22,013 nt of DNA from positions 1-22,013 of the forward strand of contig JAUPLZ010000084.1 in assembly GCA_030836705.1 (NCBI GenBank). Direction: 5' to 3'. Both the position numbers and the translations under genes were made by a program. The notes under the pieces were generated by a model. It saw only the letters and a list, made by a program, of their open reading frames with translations. It did no database searches and had not been told where the DNA came from. Positions 13,500 to 21,582 of the stretch are shown here, in pieces. Each line of letters opens with the position of its first letter. Positions within the stretch are counted from its first letter, which is position 1. This stretch comes from Campylobacterota bacterium. GTDB lineage: Bacteria; Campylobacterota; Campylobacteria; Campylobacterales; SZUA-545.

Positions 13500-14636
13500 T
13501 TACTCATCCTCTTGCATATATTTCTTTAGCCTGCTTAGCGCATCTTTTATTTTTTCTTCGGACTCGACAAGAGCGATTCTTATATAACCCTTGCCGGCAC
13601 CATTTCTTCCTAGATAAGAGCCCGGCAAAACAGTAAGATTGTATTTTTGTAGCAAATTTTGTGCCGCTTTTTCATCATCTTTTACTTTAAGCCACATATA
13701 AAATGTAGCATCTATCTGAGGGTATCCCAAAATCTCGGACGCTAATTTCGCATTTTTTTTATATTTTTGTCTAAAAACCTCTACATGCTCTTCATCATTC
13801 CAAGCGCTTGCAGCCGCTAATTGAAGAGGTATTCCGGCTGTTATTCCGGCATAAGTTCTATACTGCATATAATCTTTTAATATTTTCTTATCACCGGCTA
13901 TAAATCCGCTTCGCAATCCCGGAGCCGAACTTCTTTTGGATATTGAATTAACGCAAAGAATATTGGCAAAGTCGTTATTTCCTGTTTTTTTTGCGGCTTC
14001 CAATATTGATGGCGGTGGAGTATTCATATATATCTCACTATAGCACTCGTCATTTAAAAGCACAAAATCATGCTCTTTCGCAAGCTCCACCCATTCACAA
14101 AGCTCATCCAAGCTCATCACAGAACCGGTTGGATTATTCGGAAAATTCAAAATAACAAGGTCTGATTCTTTTAGAACTTTTGCGTCTTTTTTTGGTTTAA
14201 AATTATTCTCTTTTGTTAACTCCAGAAGATGAATTTTTGCCCTTGAAGCAAGTGCAGCGCCTTCGTAAATCTGATAAAAAGGGTTTGTATATGCCATCAC
14301 GGGATTTGGTTTTGAAAATAATAAGAATTGCGGAAAATTAAAAAGTACCTCTCTGGTTCCAAGCGTTGGAATAATCTCTTCATTTTCCAAAGCAATATTA
14401 AACCTCTTTTTGAAAAATCCTTTCATAGCATCTTTTAGCTCTTCCTCGCCTGCACTCTTTGGATAAATTCTATATTTTGCGCCCTCTTTGCAAGCTTTAT
14501 TGATGATAAATTCCGGAGTATCGAACTTCGGCTCTCCGATAGTTAGTGCTATTGGCGAATATTTGCTATTTGGAATAATTTGGCTTAGAAGCTCTCTAAG
14601 TTTTTCAAACGGATATTTTTCAAAATTAAAACTCAT
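13500..14636 (-). CDS. dapC: Succinyldiaminopimelate transaminase
   Basis: DapC uses pyridoxal phosphate to convert N-succinyl-2-amino-6-oxopimelate to N-succinyl-L,L-diaminopimelate, leading to diaminopimelate for peptidoglycan and to lysine. The 378-residue class I/II aminotransferase has N-N-P-T-G (167-171), D196/Y199 and the cofactor lysine K234 in S-I-S-K-R-S-S-A-P-G-L-R-S-G-F-I-A-G-D, a signature of DapC rather than of generic aspartate aminotransferases. ATG follows the trmA stop after 1 nt, with AAAGG upstream. Its place before murC puts two cell-wall precursor genes together. A broader-specificity aminotransferase remains a minor alternative. Confidence 0.9.
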   Translation of the reverse strand: MSFNFEKYPFEKLRELLSQIIPNSKYSPIALTIGEPKFDTPEFIINKACKEGAKYRIYPKSAGEEELKDAMKGFFKKRFNIALENEEIIPTLGTREVLFNFPQFLLFSKPNPVMAYTNPFYQIYEGAALASRAKIHLLELTKENNFKPKKDAKVLKESDLVILNFPNNPTGSVMSLDELCEWVELAKEHDFVLLNDECYSEIYMNTPPPSILEAAKKTGNNDFANILCVNSISKRSSAPGLRSGFIAGDKKILKDYMQYRTYAGITAGIPLQLAAASAWNDEEHVEVFRQKYKKNAKLASEILGYPQIDATFYMWLKVKDDEKAAQNLLQKYNLTVLPGSYLGRNGAGKGYIRIALVESEEKIKDALSRLKKYMQEDE

Positions 14637-14637
14637 T

Positions 14638-15753
14638 TTAACACCTTTCCAGTATCACGCCCATTTCCAAATGCGGCGTATAGGCGAATTGGTCAAACAA
14701 CGCCGCATTTTTAATCTCATGGGTTTTTAAAAGCTCTCTTAGATTTTCTTTTAGCGTATTTGGATTGCAAGAGATATAAAGAATTTTTTCAAATCTCTTT
14801 ACAAGTTCCAAGCTTTCACTGTCAAGTCCGCTTCTAGGAGGGTCTACAAGAACGGATTTAAAATTATACGAATCAAGCTCAATACCGCTTAATCTATTAA
14901 AAACTCTTTTTTTATCCATAGCCTGTGCAAACTCTTCTGCCGACATTCTTGCGAACTCTATATTGTTTATATTATTGGCTTTTATATTGGTTTTTGCGGA
15001 TGCGATTGACGATTTTGAGACCTCTATCGCCAATACTCTATTAAAATTTTTTGCAAGCGGAATAGTTAGATTTCCCATGCCGCAATAAAGCTCCAAAAGG
15101 TCATGGTCTGAATCTTTTGTATTATCAAATAAAAACGAAATAATTTTTTGATTTATATCGCCGTTTGGCTGCGTAAAGCTATTTTCTATGTGACAAAAAA
15201 CATACTCATCATTGTAAATCTTTATTTTTTCATTCACAAAATCTCTATCAATAACTATTTTTTTGCCCCTGCTTCTACCTATAATATCGCAACCTAAGAT
15301 ATTTTTTAATTTTCTTGCTTCTTTCTCCCACTCCAAATCAATCGCTTTGTGATAAAGCAAAGAGATCAAAATCTCGCCATCTGTCGAGGATAAAAAATCC
15401 AAACCAAAAAGCCTCTCTCTTAGGATTTTATTCCCTTGAATCAACGGAATGATTTTTTGCATCATGCTATTTATATGAATATTTGCAATAGCGCAAGAGT
15501 CTATTTGAATATATGCTTTTGAATCATTCAAACTTCTCATCGCAAAAGAGATGTTTTCATCCTTTTCATGCCATATTTTAAACTCTACTCTATTTCTAAA
15601 ATACCCATCAGTTGTTTTGAAGAGCTCAAACTCTCTTATGTCAAACTCTTCAAAGCTATCTCTTATCTCATTTGCTTTTAGCTCAAACTGTTCATCATAG
15701 CTATATTGATAAAGAACGCAGCTTCCGCACTGCCCAAAAAAACTACACTTCAT
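14638..15753 (-). CDS. trmA: tRNA (uracil-54-C5)-methyltransferase with an RlmD-like Fe-S cysteine set
   Basis: TrmA makes ribothymidine at tRNA position 54 using S-adenosylmethionine. From residue 50 on, the 371-residue protein follows E. coli TrmA closely: F-R-N-R-V-E-F-K-I-W-H (52-62), E-N-S-F-T-Q-P-N (190-197), the SAM loop L-E-L-Y-C-G-M-G-N (220-228), V-D-P-P-R-S-G-L-D (303-311), catalytic C329 in Y-I-S-C-N-P and general base E363. Unlike E. coli TrmA, it begins with C3-X5-C9-X2-C12 and has C87 74 residues later, the spacing of the [4Fe-4S] ligands of RlmD/RumA. There is no TRAM domain. RlmC/RlmD specificity for rRNA is a possible alternative, but the body argues for TrmA. The ATG abuts the pglB stop and dapC follows after 1 nt. 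Confidence 0.88.
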   Translation of the reverse strand: MKCSFFGQCGSCVLYQYSYDEQFELKANEIRDSFEEFDIREFELFKTTDGYFRNRVEFKIWHEKDENISFAMRSLNDSKAYIQIDSCAIANIHINSMMQKIIPLIQGNKILRERLFGLDFLSSTDGEILISLLYHKAIDLEWEKEARKLKNILGCDIIGRSRGKKIVIDRDFVNEKIKIYNDEYVFCHIENSFTQPNGDINQKIISFLFDNTKDSDHDLLELYCGMGNLTIPLAKNFNRVLAIEVSKSSIASAKTNIKANNINNIEFARMSAEEFAQAMDKKRVFNRLSGIELDSYNFKSVLVDPPRSGLDSESLELVKRFEKILYISCNPNTLKENLRELLKTHEIKNAALFDQFAYTPHLEMGVILERC

Positions 15754-17883
15754 TTATTTTTTTAGTTTATATACTTTCACCAATGGATCCATAATAATCG
15801 GCTCAAAAAGCTCCGTATCATAATTCTCTAAAACAAACAACTGAAAATATGTAGAGTTAAATGTCTGCTGATCTACAATCAAAAAGCGATTATAGCTTTT
15901 CATATAAACAACCGCCAAAGGTGCATTAACATCAAATATTTGCTGCTGAACGCGAAGCTTTCCGGTGTTGTCATAAGCAGTAACAAGCAGTGAGCTTAAA
16001 GGAACCTTTTGATTTCCGATATTTACGCTATTTGTTCTTTTATCAATCTCCAAACCGTTTCCTAAAATAATTTTTTCCTTTGTATCATTAAAGCCGTTTG
16101 ATTGGAAAAGAAACGGTTGCGCAAACTGATTGCCGTTTCTAAGATCAATACTTGAAAATAGTCTTACAGTCTGATAAATATCTAACATTCTGTACGGAAG
16201 ATAGAAATAAACCTCTCTTGATTTTTGAGGAAGAGCAAACTCTTTCTTGCTAAGCTGCATCAAAAATTCATTCGGATTGGTATAGTTGTAATCTTCCATC
16301 ATGTTTTTAACATAATTTATACCTCTAGTATCTTTATATCCTCTTTCTGTGTACTCAACTGCTAGTCTTGCCATATTTGCCGATTCAGTCTGCGGATAAG
16401 TAAGCGCATAACTAACAGGAAAATTTACACTGCCGTCGTGTTTACCGCCGTCTACCAAAGTCTTCACATCGCTATAAAATCTAATAGGATAACCATAATC
16501 CCACCAAGCAAGAGCATAATCCTCTCTTGAAGCTATGTTTTTTAAAATATCAAGAACAGCTACCTCTTGTTTATTAAATACCGTCGGAACTTTATACTCT
16601 TTTACATGAGCTATGTTTGGGTACAAAGCCAAACCGGCAGAAATCACCACAAGCGCCGTCGGAGCTATTTTGTTTTTTAACTGCTCTTGAATTAAATTTG
16701 CAATGACAAAAACAAGATAAAAGAATGAAACAGCAAAAACAGGCACAGCAAAAACCGTAAATCTAAGACCGCCGGCATAAGCAAAAAATCCAAGAACTAC
16801 CATCGGCAAAGTTATAATAAACACTCTCTCTTTAGTTAAAAGCAAAATATATCCGATACATGCCAGAAAAAATACCGCTACGCTTCCGCTAATTCGTTGT
16901 GCAAAAACCTCAAAAGGTATTTGCCCTGCTTCTCTTACGGTTTGGACAACATCAAAAAATTTTAAAGAGATATTTATATCATCTGCAAAAAGTCTAGTTA
17001 TGTACGCATTGTTTAAAACCCCTACAATCCACTCGAATCCGCCAAACCACAGGTAGACAAGAGCACTAAAAGCCACAATAACTATAAGAAGATTATGGTT
17101 TATCTTCTCTTTAAAAAAATGATACAAAAGCGAAAGAATCACAATAAGCGCAAGTTTTGGCAAAATAGGAATAGAGGTAAGCGCTAAAACATAAATCGAA
17201 ATCAATTTATAATTGAACGGGTTTCTTCTCTCAAACAAAAGAGTATAAATAAGCATCATTATAAAAAATGCATTTGCTAATTGCACGCCGCTGTTGTGCC
17301 AATAGATTGAAACCGCCATAAAAAACGGAGCTATCGCTAAATATTTTGTATTTTTTGAAGAAAGAGCAAGCAGTATTCCCCATAAAGAGAGCGTTGGCAA
17401 AACAATAACAAGCATATCGGTGTCAAAATATCCAACCATTGTTCTATTGTAATAACTTACGGTTATAACGCCAAGCAGTGCCGCCGCAAACCCTAAATAA
17501 TCATTTTTTAACACTCTTCCGATAAGAATTATAGGAACAATAAGCAAAGAGCCTAAAACCGCAGGAAGATATAAAATAACACTCTCAAGAGAAAAAGAAG
17601 AAATGCTCGCAGCCAAAGCTGTAAGTTTTGATATAGGAGTATCTACCGTCGATTCTTGAAAATGGCTAACGCCGCGCAAAATATCTCTAGCACCCTCAGC
17701 CCAAGCATAGCCATCGTTTGTGTTTATCATAAGCTGATCGTTCCAGTATGAAAACTCAGAAGATTTTGTACTCCACACCCAAATATAGCGAACAGCCATA
17801 CTAAAAATATAAGCCAATACCGTTAAAAGCAAAAGTATTTTTAAAGAAACTTTTATCTCTGCGGTTTTTATTTTATCAAACAT
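15754..17883 (-). CDS. pglB: Undecaprenyl-diphosphooligosaccharide--protein glycotransferase (STT3 family)
   Basis: PglB transfers a preassembled oligosaccharide from undecaprenyl pyrophosphate to asparagine in D/E-X-N-X-S/T sequons on the periplasmic side of the inner membrane. The 709-residue protein has about 13 membrane segments up to residue 425, then a periplasmic domain. Key sites are visible: D57 (N-D-G-Y-A), D154/D156 (Y-F-D-T-D), E318 in T-V-R-E, W-W-D-Y-G (460-464) and the M-L-D-I (566-569) M-x-x-I motif. R330 in Q-R-I-S-G-S aligns with the arginine of Campylobacter PglB that reads the acidic -2 residue, so the same extended sequon is expected. A DYNYT sequon (531-535) lies where C. 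jejuni PglB is glycosylated. The ATG overlaps the upstream glycosyltransferase by 8 nt (ATGTTTGA), with AAGGGAG upstream. Confidence 0.96.
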   Translation of the reverse strand: MFDKIKTAEIKVSLKILLLLTVLAYIFSMAVRYIWVWSTKSSEFSYWNDQLMINTNDGYAWAEGARDILRGVSHFQESTVDTPISKLTALAASISSFSLESVILYLPAVLGSLLIVPIILIGRVLKNDYLGFAAALLGVITVSYYNRTMVGYFDTDMLVIVLPTLSLWGILLALSSKNTKYLAIAPFFMAVSIYWHNSGVQLANAFFIMMLIYTLLFERRNPFNYKLISIYVLALTSIPILPKLALIVILSLLYHFFKEKINHNLLIVIVAFSALVYLWFGGFEWIVGVLNNAYITRLFADDINISLKFFDVVQTVREAGQIPFEVFAQRISGSVAVFFLACIGYILLLTKERVFIITLPMVVLGFFAYAGGLRFTVFAVPVFAVSFFYLVFVIANLIQEQLKNKIAPTALVVISAGLALYPNIAHVKEYKVPTVFNKQEVAVLDILKNIASREDYALAWWDYGYPIRFYSDVKTLVDGGKHDGSVNFPVSYALTYPQTESANMARLAVEYTERGYKDTRGINYVKNMMEDYNYTNPNEFLMQLSKKEFALPQKSREVYFYLPYRMLDIYQTVRLFSSIDLRNGNQFAQPFLFQSNGFNDTKEKIILGNGLEIDKRTNSVNIGNQKVPLSSLLVTAYDNTGKLRVQQQIFDVNAPLAVVYMKSYNRFLIVDQQTFNSTYFQLFVLENYDTELFEPIIMDPLVKVYKLKK

Positions 17884-18991
17884 CCATCTCCCTTTTGTAT
17901 TTATCTATACCATTTTTTAAAGAAAAATCTATAGCTCTTATTAATGCTTTTGACCTGTATGATTCTTTTTTCTCTATCATAGCATTTAATGCTTCTATCA
18001 TTCTTTCTTCCATGCCAACGGGGGTCAAAATCCCAAATTCCGCCAACTCAATCTCATTTTTTATTTTTTTATCAAAATCACTTTTTGGCGCTAAAATTTC
18101 TCTTGGTCCTGCCGTGCAATCAGTCGAAACCACAGCGCAACCGCATGCTAACGCCTCAATAATTACATTTGGCAAGCCTTCTTGATTTGAACCAAGCACA
18201 AAAATATCAGATTTTGCCAAATATTTATAAGGATTTGTTTGAAATCCTAGCAAATAAACCCTGTTTTGCAGATTTAATTCTTGTACTAGTTTTTTTAACT
18301 CTTCTAAATCCTCGCCCTCGCCTAAAATTAAAAGTTGAGAATTTTTTTCTTTAATTTCTGCAAACGATGAAATAATTAAAGGAAAATTTTTGACCTTGTA
18401 TAAAGTTCCGATGGAAATAAATGTAATTTTCTTATCAAAAGCAATATCTTTAGCCTCTTCTTGCGATTTTTTGATTATAGCCTCAATATCAAAAGGATTG
18501 TAAATTGTTATTATTTTTTTTTCATTACAAAAAAAATTTTTAACCAAATCCTGAGCTATTTTTTTTGAAACCGTGATAGTTTTATCGGCAAATCTATAAA
18601 AAATAGAAATTATTAAAAATTTAATAGCATAAAAAACCCGCTCATCTCTTCGCCAGATAGATTGAACGGTGTGTTCGCTTATAAAAATTTTGGCTTTATT
18701 GCCTATTATTTTTGAACCAATTGCTATTAGATTCGGAAGAGTTAAAAAAGATAGTGAAATATCTATATTTTTTGCTTCGCAAAGCTTTTTGTAAGCAAAT
18801 ATTTTTTGGAAAATACCGCCTTTTAGGACAACTTTTTCTACTCCCTTGGGGAGAGCACACACAATCTCATCTCTTAGTAAAACCAAAATAACGCTATTTG
18901 TCTTATTAAAAGAATCTACAAGAGTCGAAGCAACCTTTTCGGCTCCGCCCTTTCCAAAAGAGTGTATAAAAATAGCTATATTTTTTTTCAA
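17876..18991 (-). CDS. Glycosyltransferase family 4, PglJ/PglH-like
   Basis: A 371-residue GT-B glycosyltransferase. The N-terminal F-G-K-G-G-A-E-K-V-A (12-21) and the C-terminal donor site with the EX7E motif (E-G-L-P-N-V-I-I-E) followed by A-L-A-C-G-C-A-V-V-S-T-D are standard GT4 features. N-P-Y-K-Y-L-A-K-S-D and the surrounding sequence resemble C. jejuni PglJ, which adds GalNAc to the lipid-linked glycan. It probably extends the undecaprenyl-linked oligosaccharide used by PglB, on the cytoplasmic face. The start is TTG at 18991, one nt after the stop of the GT2 gene, with GAGGG 5 nt upstream. Sugar donor and linkage cannot be read from the sequence, and PglA- or PglH-like function is possible. 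Confidence 0.85.
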   Translation of the reverse strand: MKKNIAIFIHSFGKGGAEKVASTLVDSFNKTNSVILVLLRDEIVCALPKGVEKVVLKGGIFQKIFAYKKLCEAKNIDISLSFLTLPNLIAIGSKIIGNKAKIFISEHTVQSIWRRDERVFYAIKFLIISIFYRFADKTITVSKKIAQDLVKNFFCNEKKIITIYNPFDIEAIIKKSQEEAKDIAFDKKITFISIGTLYKVKNFPLIISSFAEIKEKNSQLLILGEGEDLEELKKLVQELNLQNRVYLLGFQTNPYKYLAKSDIFVLGSNQEGLPNVIIEALACGCAVVSTDCTAGPREILAPKSDFDKKIKNEIELAEFGILTPVGMEERMIEALNAMIEKKESYRSKALIRAIDFSLKNGIDKYKREMDV

Positions 18992-18992
18992 T

Positions 18993-19769
18993 CTACCCTC
19001 TTTTTAAATCTATAATCCATTTTGGCATATGCGCCATTATTGCCTGATATATGCTAGCCATAATTGCTGCAAAATATCCGACTTCTGCATGTCTTAGCCT
19101 TATTTTAAAAGCTGTTAAATATTGTTCTTTTTTTCTTTTTTTGGTTATTGAATTTGGATTTATAACTCTTTTTACAAGAGGCTCTTTTAGCATTGCTATC
19201 TTACCCTCTTTTGCCATTCTCATCCATGCCTCAAAATCTTGAGAAGTTTTATAATTTTCATCATACATTCCAATTTTTATAAAAACATCTCCTCTAAACA
19301 TTGCCGAGGTATGCGCAAATGGATTGTAAATATAAACTATTTTGTTTATCTCCTTATCATCATAATATCTACCGATTGCCTCTTTATCCCCAAAAACCTC
19401 ATATTGATTTGTCCCAAGAAGCACAACGCCCTCATTTGTCTCCAAGAATTCAACCTGCTTTTGCAGCCTATCTTGAAGACTTATATCATCCGCATCCTGC
19501 CTTGCTATATATTTCCCTTTTGCGCTTTTAATGGCTTTGTTTAAACTTTTTGTAAGACCGATATTTTCTTGGTTGATGATAATTATCCTGCTATCTTTTT
19601 TTGCATACTCTTTTAAAATCTCCAAACTTTCATCGTTCGAGCCGTCATTCACTACAATAAACTCAAAATTTTTATAGCTTTGTCTTAAAATAGACTCAAT
19701 AGCGCTTCCAACACAGTCGCCTCCGTTATAAACAGACATTACGACGGAAACAAGCGGGCTATTTTGCAT
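18993..19769 (-). CDS. Glycosyltransferase family 2
   Basis: A 258-residue GT-A glycosyltransferase using a nucleotide-sugar donor and a divalent metal. It opens with V-S-V-V-M-S-V-Y-N-G (7-16), has V-V-N-D-G-S (39-44) for the nucleotide and the metal-binding D-A-D-D (92-95). A hydrophobic/amphipathic segment near the C terminus (about 229-250) may hold it at the membrane. It overlaps the upstream GT4 by 11 nt and precedes the downstream GT4 by 1 nt, so it belongs to the glycan operon. In C. jejuni the GT2 of the N-glycan locus (PglI) adds a branching glucose; the same job here is only a guess. Confidence 0.88.
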   Translation of the reverse strand: MQNSPLVSVVMSVYNGGDCVGSAIESILRQSYKNFEFIVVNDGSNDESLEILKEYAKKDSRIIIINQENIGLTKSLNKAIKSAKGKYIARQDADDISLQDRLQKQVEFLETNEGVVLLGTNQYEVFGDKEAIGRYYDDKEINKIVYIYNPFAHTSAMFRGDVFIKIGMYDENYKTSQDFEAWMRMAKEGKIAMLKEPLVKRVINPNSITKKRKKEQYLTAFKIRLRHAEVGYFAAIMASIYQAIMAHMPKWIIDLKRG

Positions 19770-20811
19770 CTATGTTTTCCATAATAAATTGGGCATATTT
19801 TTTGGCGGTTATTTTTATATCCAGCTCCTCTTCTACTCTTTTTAAAACAAATTCAGAATACTTTAATTTCTGGTCTATAATTTTTTCGATAGCGCCAGAC
19901 CAAGCTTTTATATCTATTTGAGGGATTAAGTGTGCCGTTTGAAGCTCCAAATATTCCAGCGGAACATCTTCATTTACAATCAAATCACTATTTTTTACAA
20001 GCTCTTTTGCTCCGCTTTGAGAGGTGGTAATAACCGGCAAACCGCATCCCATCATTTCTATAACGCTATTTGGACATGGGTCAAAAAGACTAGGAGAAAG
20101 TCCTACATCGCAGCTGCTATAGATTCTTGGCAAGTCAATGGTTTTTACATTTCCGTGAAAAACGCAGCTTGAAATATCTTGCATAGAGATATATTTTTTT
20201 GTTAAATTATCCATATTTCCTAGAATATGAAGCCTGATATCCGGATACTTTTTTTTTAAAAAATTCGTAATAGCGATAGCATCTTGCAATCTTTTATGAA
20301 GCCTAAAAGATGCGGTAATTGCGAGATTTGGAAACCCTTCAATATAAGTTACCTTTTTTGGCGGATAAAAAACATCCCTTGGAATTCCGTTTAGAATTAT
20401 TTTATGAGGCTTTTTTATATAAAAACTGCCTACGAATTTATCTTGCATATCTTTTGAAAAAGCGCTTTGAAAAATAATAATATCGCTTTTTTTCTGCACC
20501 TCTTTGCTAGCTCTATTTAGAAAATAATTGACCGGCTTATTAAAAGCTAAGATCATTTTATTTGGAAAATACGGCAAAAATGAAAAAATCTTTGAACTCT
20601 TTTCTCTTCTTTGTTTTATTAGATTATAAAAATTCAAAGAGGTTGTTTTGTAATAACTTGCGCCGTCTAATCTGCCGACTTTAAAAATATCTTTTTTCTT
20701 CAAAGAATTTAGGCTTGACGGATTTGGGTTTATTATCTCATAAGGCGGCAAACCGTATGAAGCCAACTCTTTGTTTATTCGATTTAAAAAATTTTGCGGT
20801 CCGGAACTCAT
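19759..20811 (-). CDS. Glycosyltransferase family 4 with a short N terminus
   Basis: A 350-residue GT-B glycosyltransferase. The C-terminal half is typical: A-S-F-R-L-H-K-R-L-Q-D-A (about 180), H-G-N-V, and the donor site F-D-P-C-P-N-S-V-I-E-M-M-G-C-G-L-P-V-I, where Asp takes the place of the first Glu of EX7E. The protein begins M-S-S-G-P-Q-N-F-L-N-R-I, at the acceptor-side glycine loop, so the usual first beta strand (M-K-I-hydrophobic) is missing. The frame is closed by a TGA three codons before the ATG, and ATGA overlaps the methyltransferase stop by 4 nt, so the start is well fixed. Its acceptor and sugar are unknown. It overlaps the GT2 gene by 11 nt. Confidence 0.85.
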   Translation of the reverse strand: MSSGPQNFLNRINKELASYGLPPYEIINPNPSSLNSLKKKDIFKVGRLDGASYYKTTSLNFYNLIKQRREKSSKIFSFLPYFPNKMILAFNKPVNYFLNRASKEVQKKSDIIIFQSAFSKDMQDKFVGSFYIKKPHKIILNGIPRDVFYPPKKVTYIEGFPNLAITASFRLHKRLQDAIAITNFLKKKYPDIRLHILGNMDNLTKKYISMQDISSCVFHGNVKTIDLPRIYSSCDVGLSPSLFDPCPNSVIEMMGCGLPVITTSQSGAKELVKNSDLIVNEDVPLEYLELQTAHLIPQIDIKAWSGAIEKIIDQKLKYSEFVLKRVEEELDIKITAKKYAQFIMENIDAK

Positions 20812-21497
20812 AAAGCCTCACAAATTGCATATATTTCGCCAAATCTAATTTCGTGCTTTTTAATATCTATTTTTGCTTTTTTTAGCTCATCTTCAAACTC
20901 TTTAAAAGTGTATTCAATAAAATGAGTCCCATCCAATCTATATTCCAAACCTAACTCTTTTTTATAAATAGTTATCCAGTCTCTGTCTATCATAGGCACT
21001 CTTATCAAAAAGTGTTTTTTGTCATTCCATTTGATTTGATTTATTAATTTTTGCAAAAATTCAACTCTATGTTCTATATGTTCTAAGACATTAGAAAGAG
21101 TTACACAATCAACAGGCTTTAACGGCGAATAATCAAAACTAGTGGCATCGGCGCAAAAAAACTCGATATTTTCTTTTTGATGCTCTTTTTTTGCTTTATT
21201 TAGCAATCTAGAATCTATCTCTATGCCGTAAACAAAACTTGCTTTTTGGCTCATAACGCTTGGCATCATGCCGGTATTACAGCCTACATCCAGCACAACC
21301 CACTCTTTTTTGATGTTTTCTAAAAACCACTCTTTGTATTTCATAATTCGATGTTTTGGATGAGTGCCGTTGTTTAAAATAGTCGCAAAAATTCCGGCAA
21401 AAGAGTAAGAAAAATTGTGCGATTTTAACAAAATTTTCAGGAGTGCTCTAGCGACAATTTTATTAAAAATGATTTTTTTTATAAGCTTTTTTATCAT
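20808..21497 (-). CDS. Class I SAM-dependent methyltransferase of the glycan locus
   Basis: A 229-residue protein with a basic, partly hydrophobic N terminus (about 1-25) and a Rossmann methyltransferase core: V-L-D-V-G-C-N-T-G (68-76) binds S-adenosylmethionine, and G-I-E-I-D (91-95) supplies the acidic residue for the ribose. S-N-V-L-E-H-I-E-H follows in the usual place (about 139-147). Its position as first gene of the glycosyltransferase run, with an ATGA overlap to the next gene, suggests methylation of a sugar on the lipid-linked glycan, but the substrate is not shown. The basic N terminus could associate with the membrane. The ATG directly follows the TAG of a 15-codon ORF. Confidence 0.85.
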   Translation of the reverse strand: MIKKLIKKIIFNKIVARALLKILLKSHNFSYSFAGIFATILNNGTHPKHRIMKYKEWFLENIKKEWVVLDVGCNTGMMPSVMSQKASFVYGIEIDSRLLNKAKKEHQKENIEFFCADATSFDYSPLKPVDCVTLSNVLEHIEHRVEFLQKLINQIKWNDKKHFLIRVPMIDRDWITIYKKELGLEYRLDGTHFIEYTFKEFEDELKKAKIDIKKHEIRFGEIYAICEAL

Positions 21498-21545
21498 CTA
21501 TTCGCCTGACATAGCGATAAGCTCTTGCACTTTTTGCTCTAGCAT
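21498..21545 (-). CDS. Possible 15-codon leader ORF or gene remnant
   Basis: ATG at 21545-21543 opens a 15-codon frame (M-L-E-Q-K-V-Q-E-L-I-A-M-S-G-E) whose TAG abuts the ATG of the methyltransferase gene. The frame is open about 10 codons further upstream, to a TGA. Only a weak CGGA lies before the ATG. It could be a short leader that couples translation to the glycan operon, the remnant of a lost gene, or chance. TAAAAT words at 21590-21580 could provide a promoter. Confidence 0.3.
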   Translation of the reverse strand: MLEQKVQELIAMSGE

Positions 21546-21582
21546 AGTTAATCCGTTTATTTTTTTATTTGAAGGTCAAATT

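Noticed and set aside
14638..15753. RlmD (23S rRNA methyltransferase) identity for the TrmA gene, suggested by the N-terminal cysteines
   Set aside because: No TRAM domain, and the sequence from residue 50 to the end follows TrmA throughout, with the same 34-residue spacing between catalytic Cys and Glu.
19239..19544. 101-codon plus-strand frame inside the GT2 gene
   Set aside because: Opposite a gene with clear GT2 motifs; composition (Ile, Cys, His, Leu) is that of a shadow frame.
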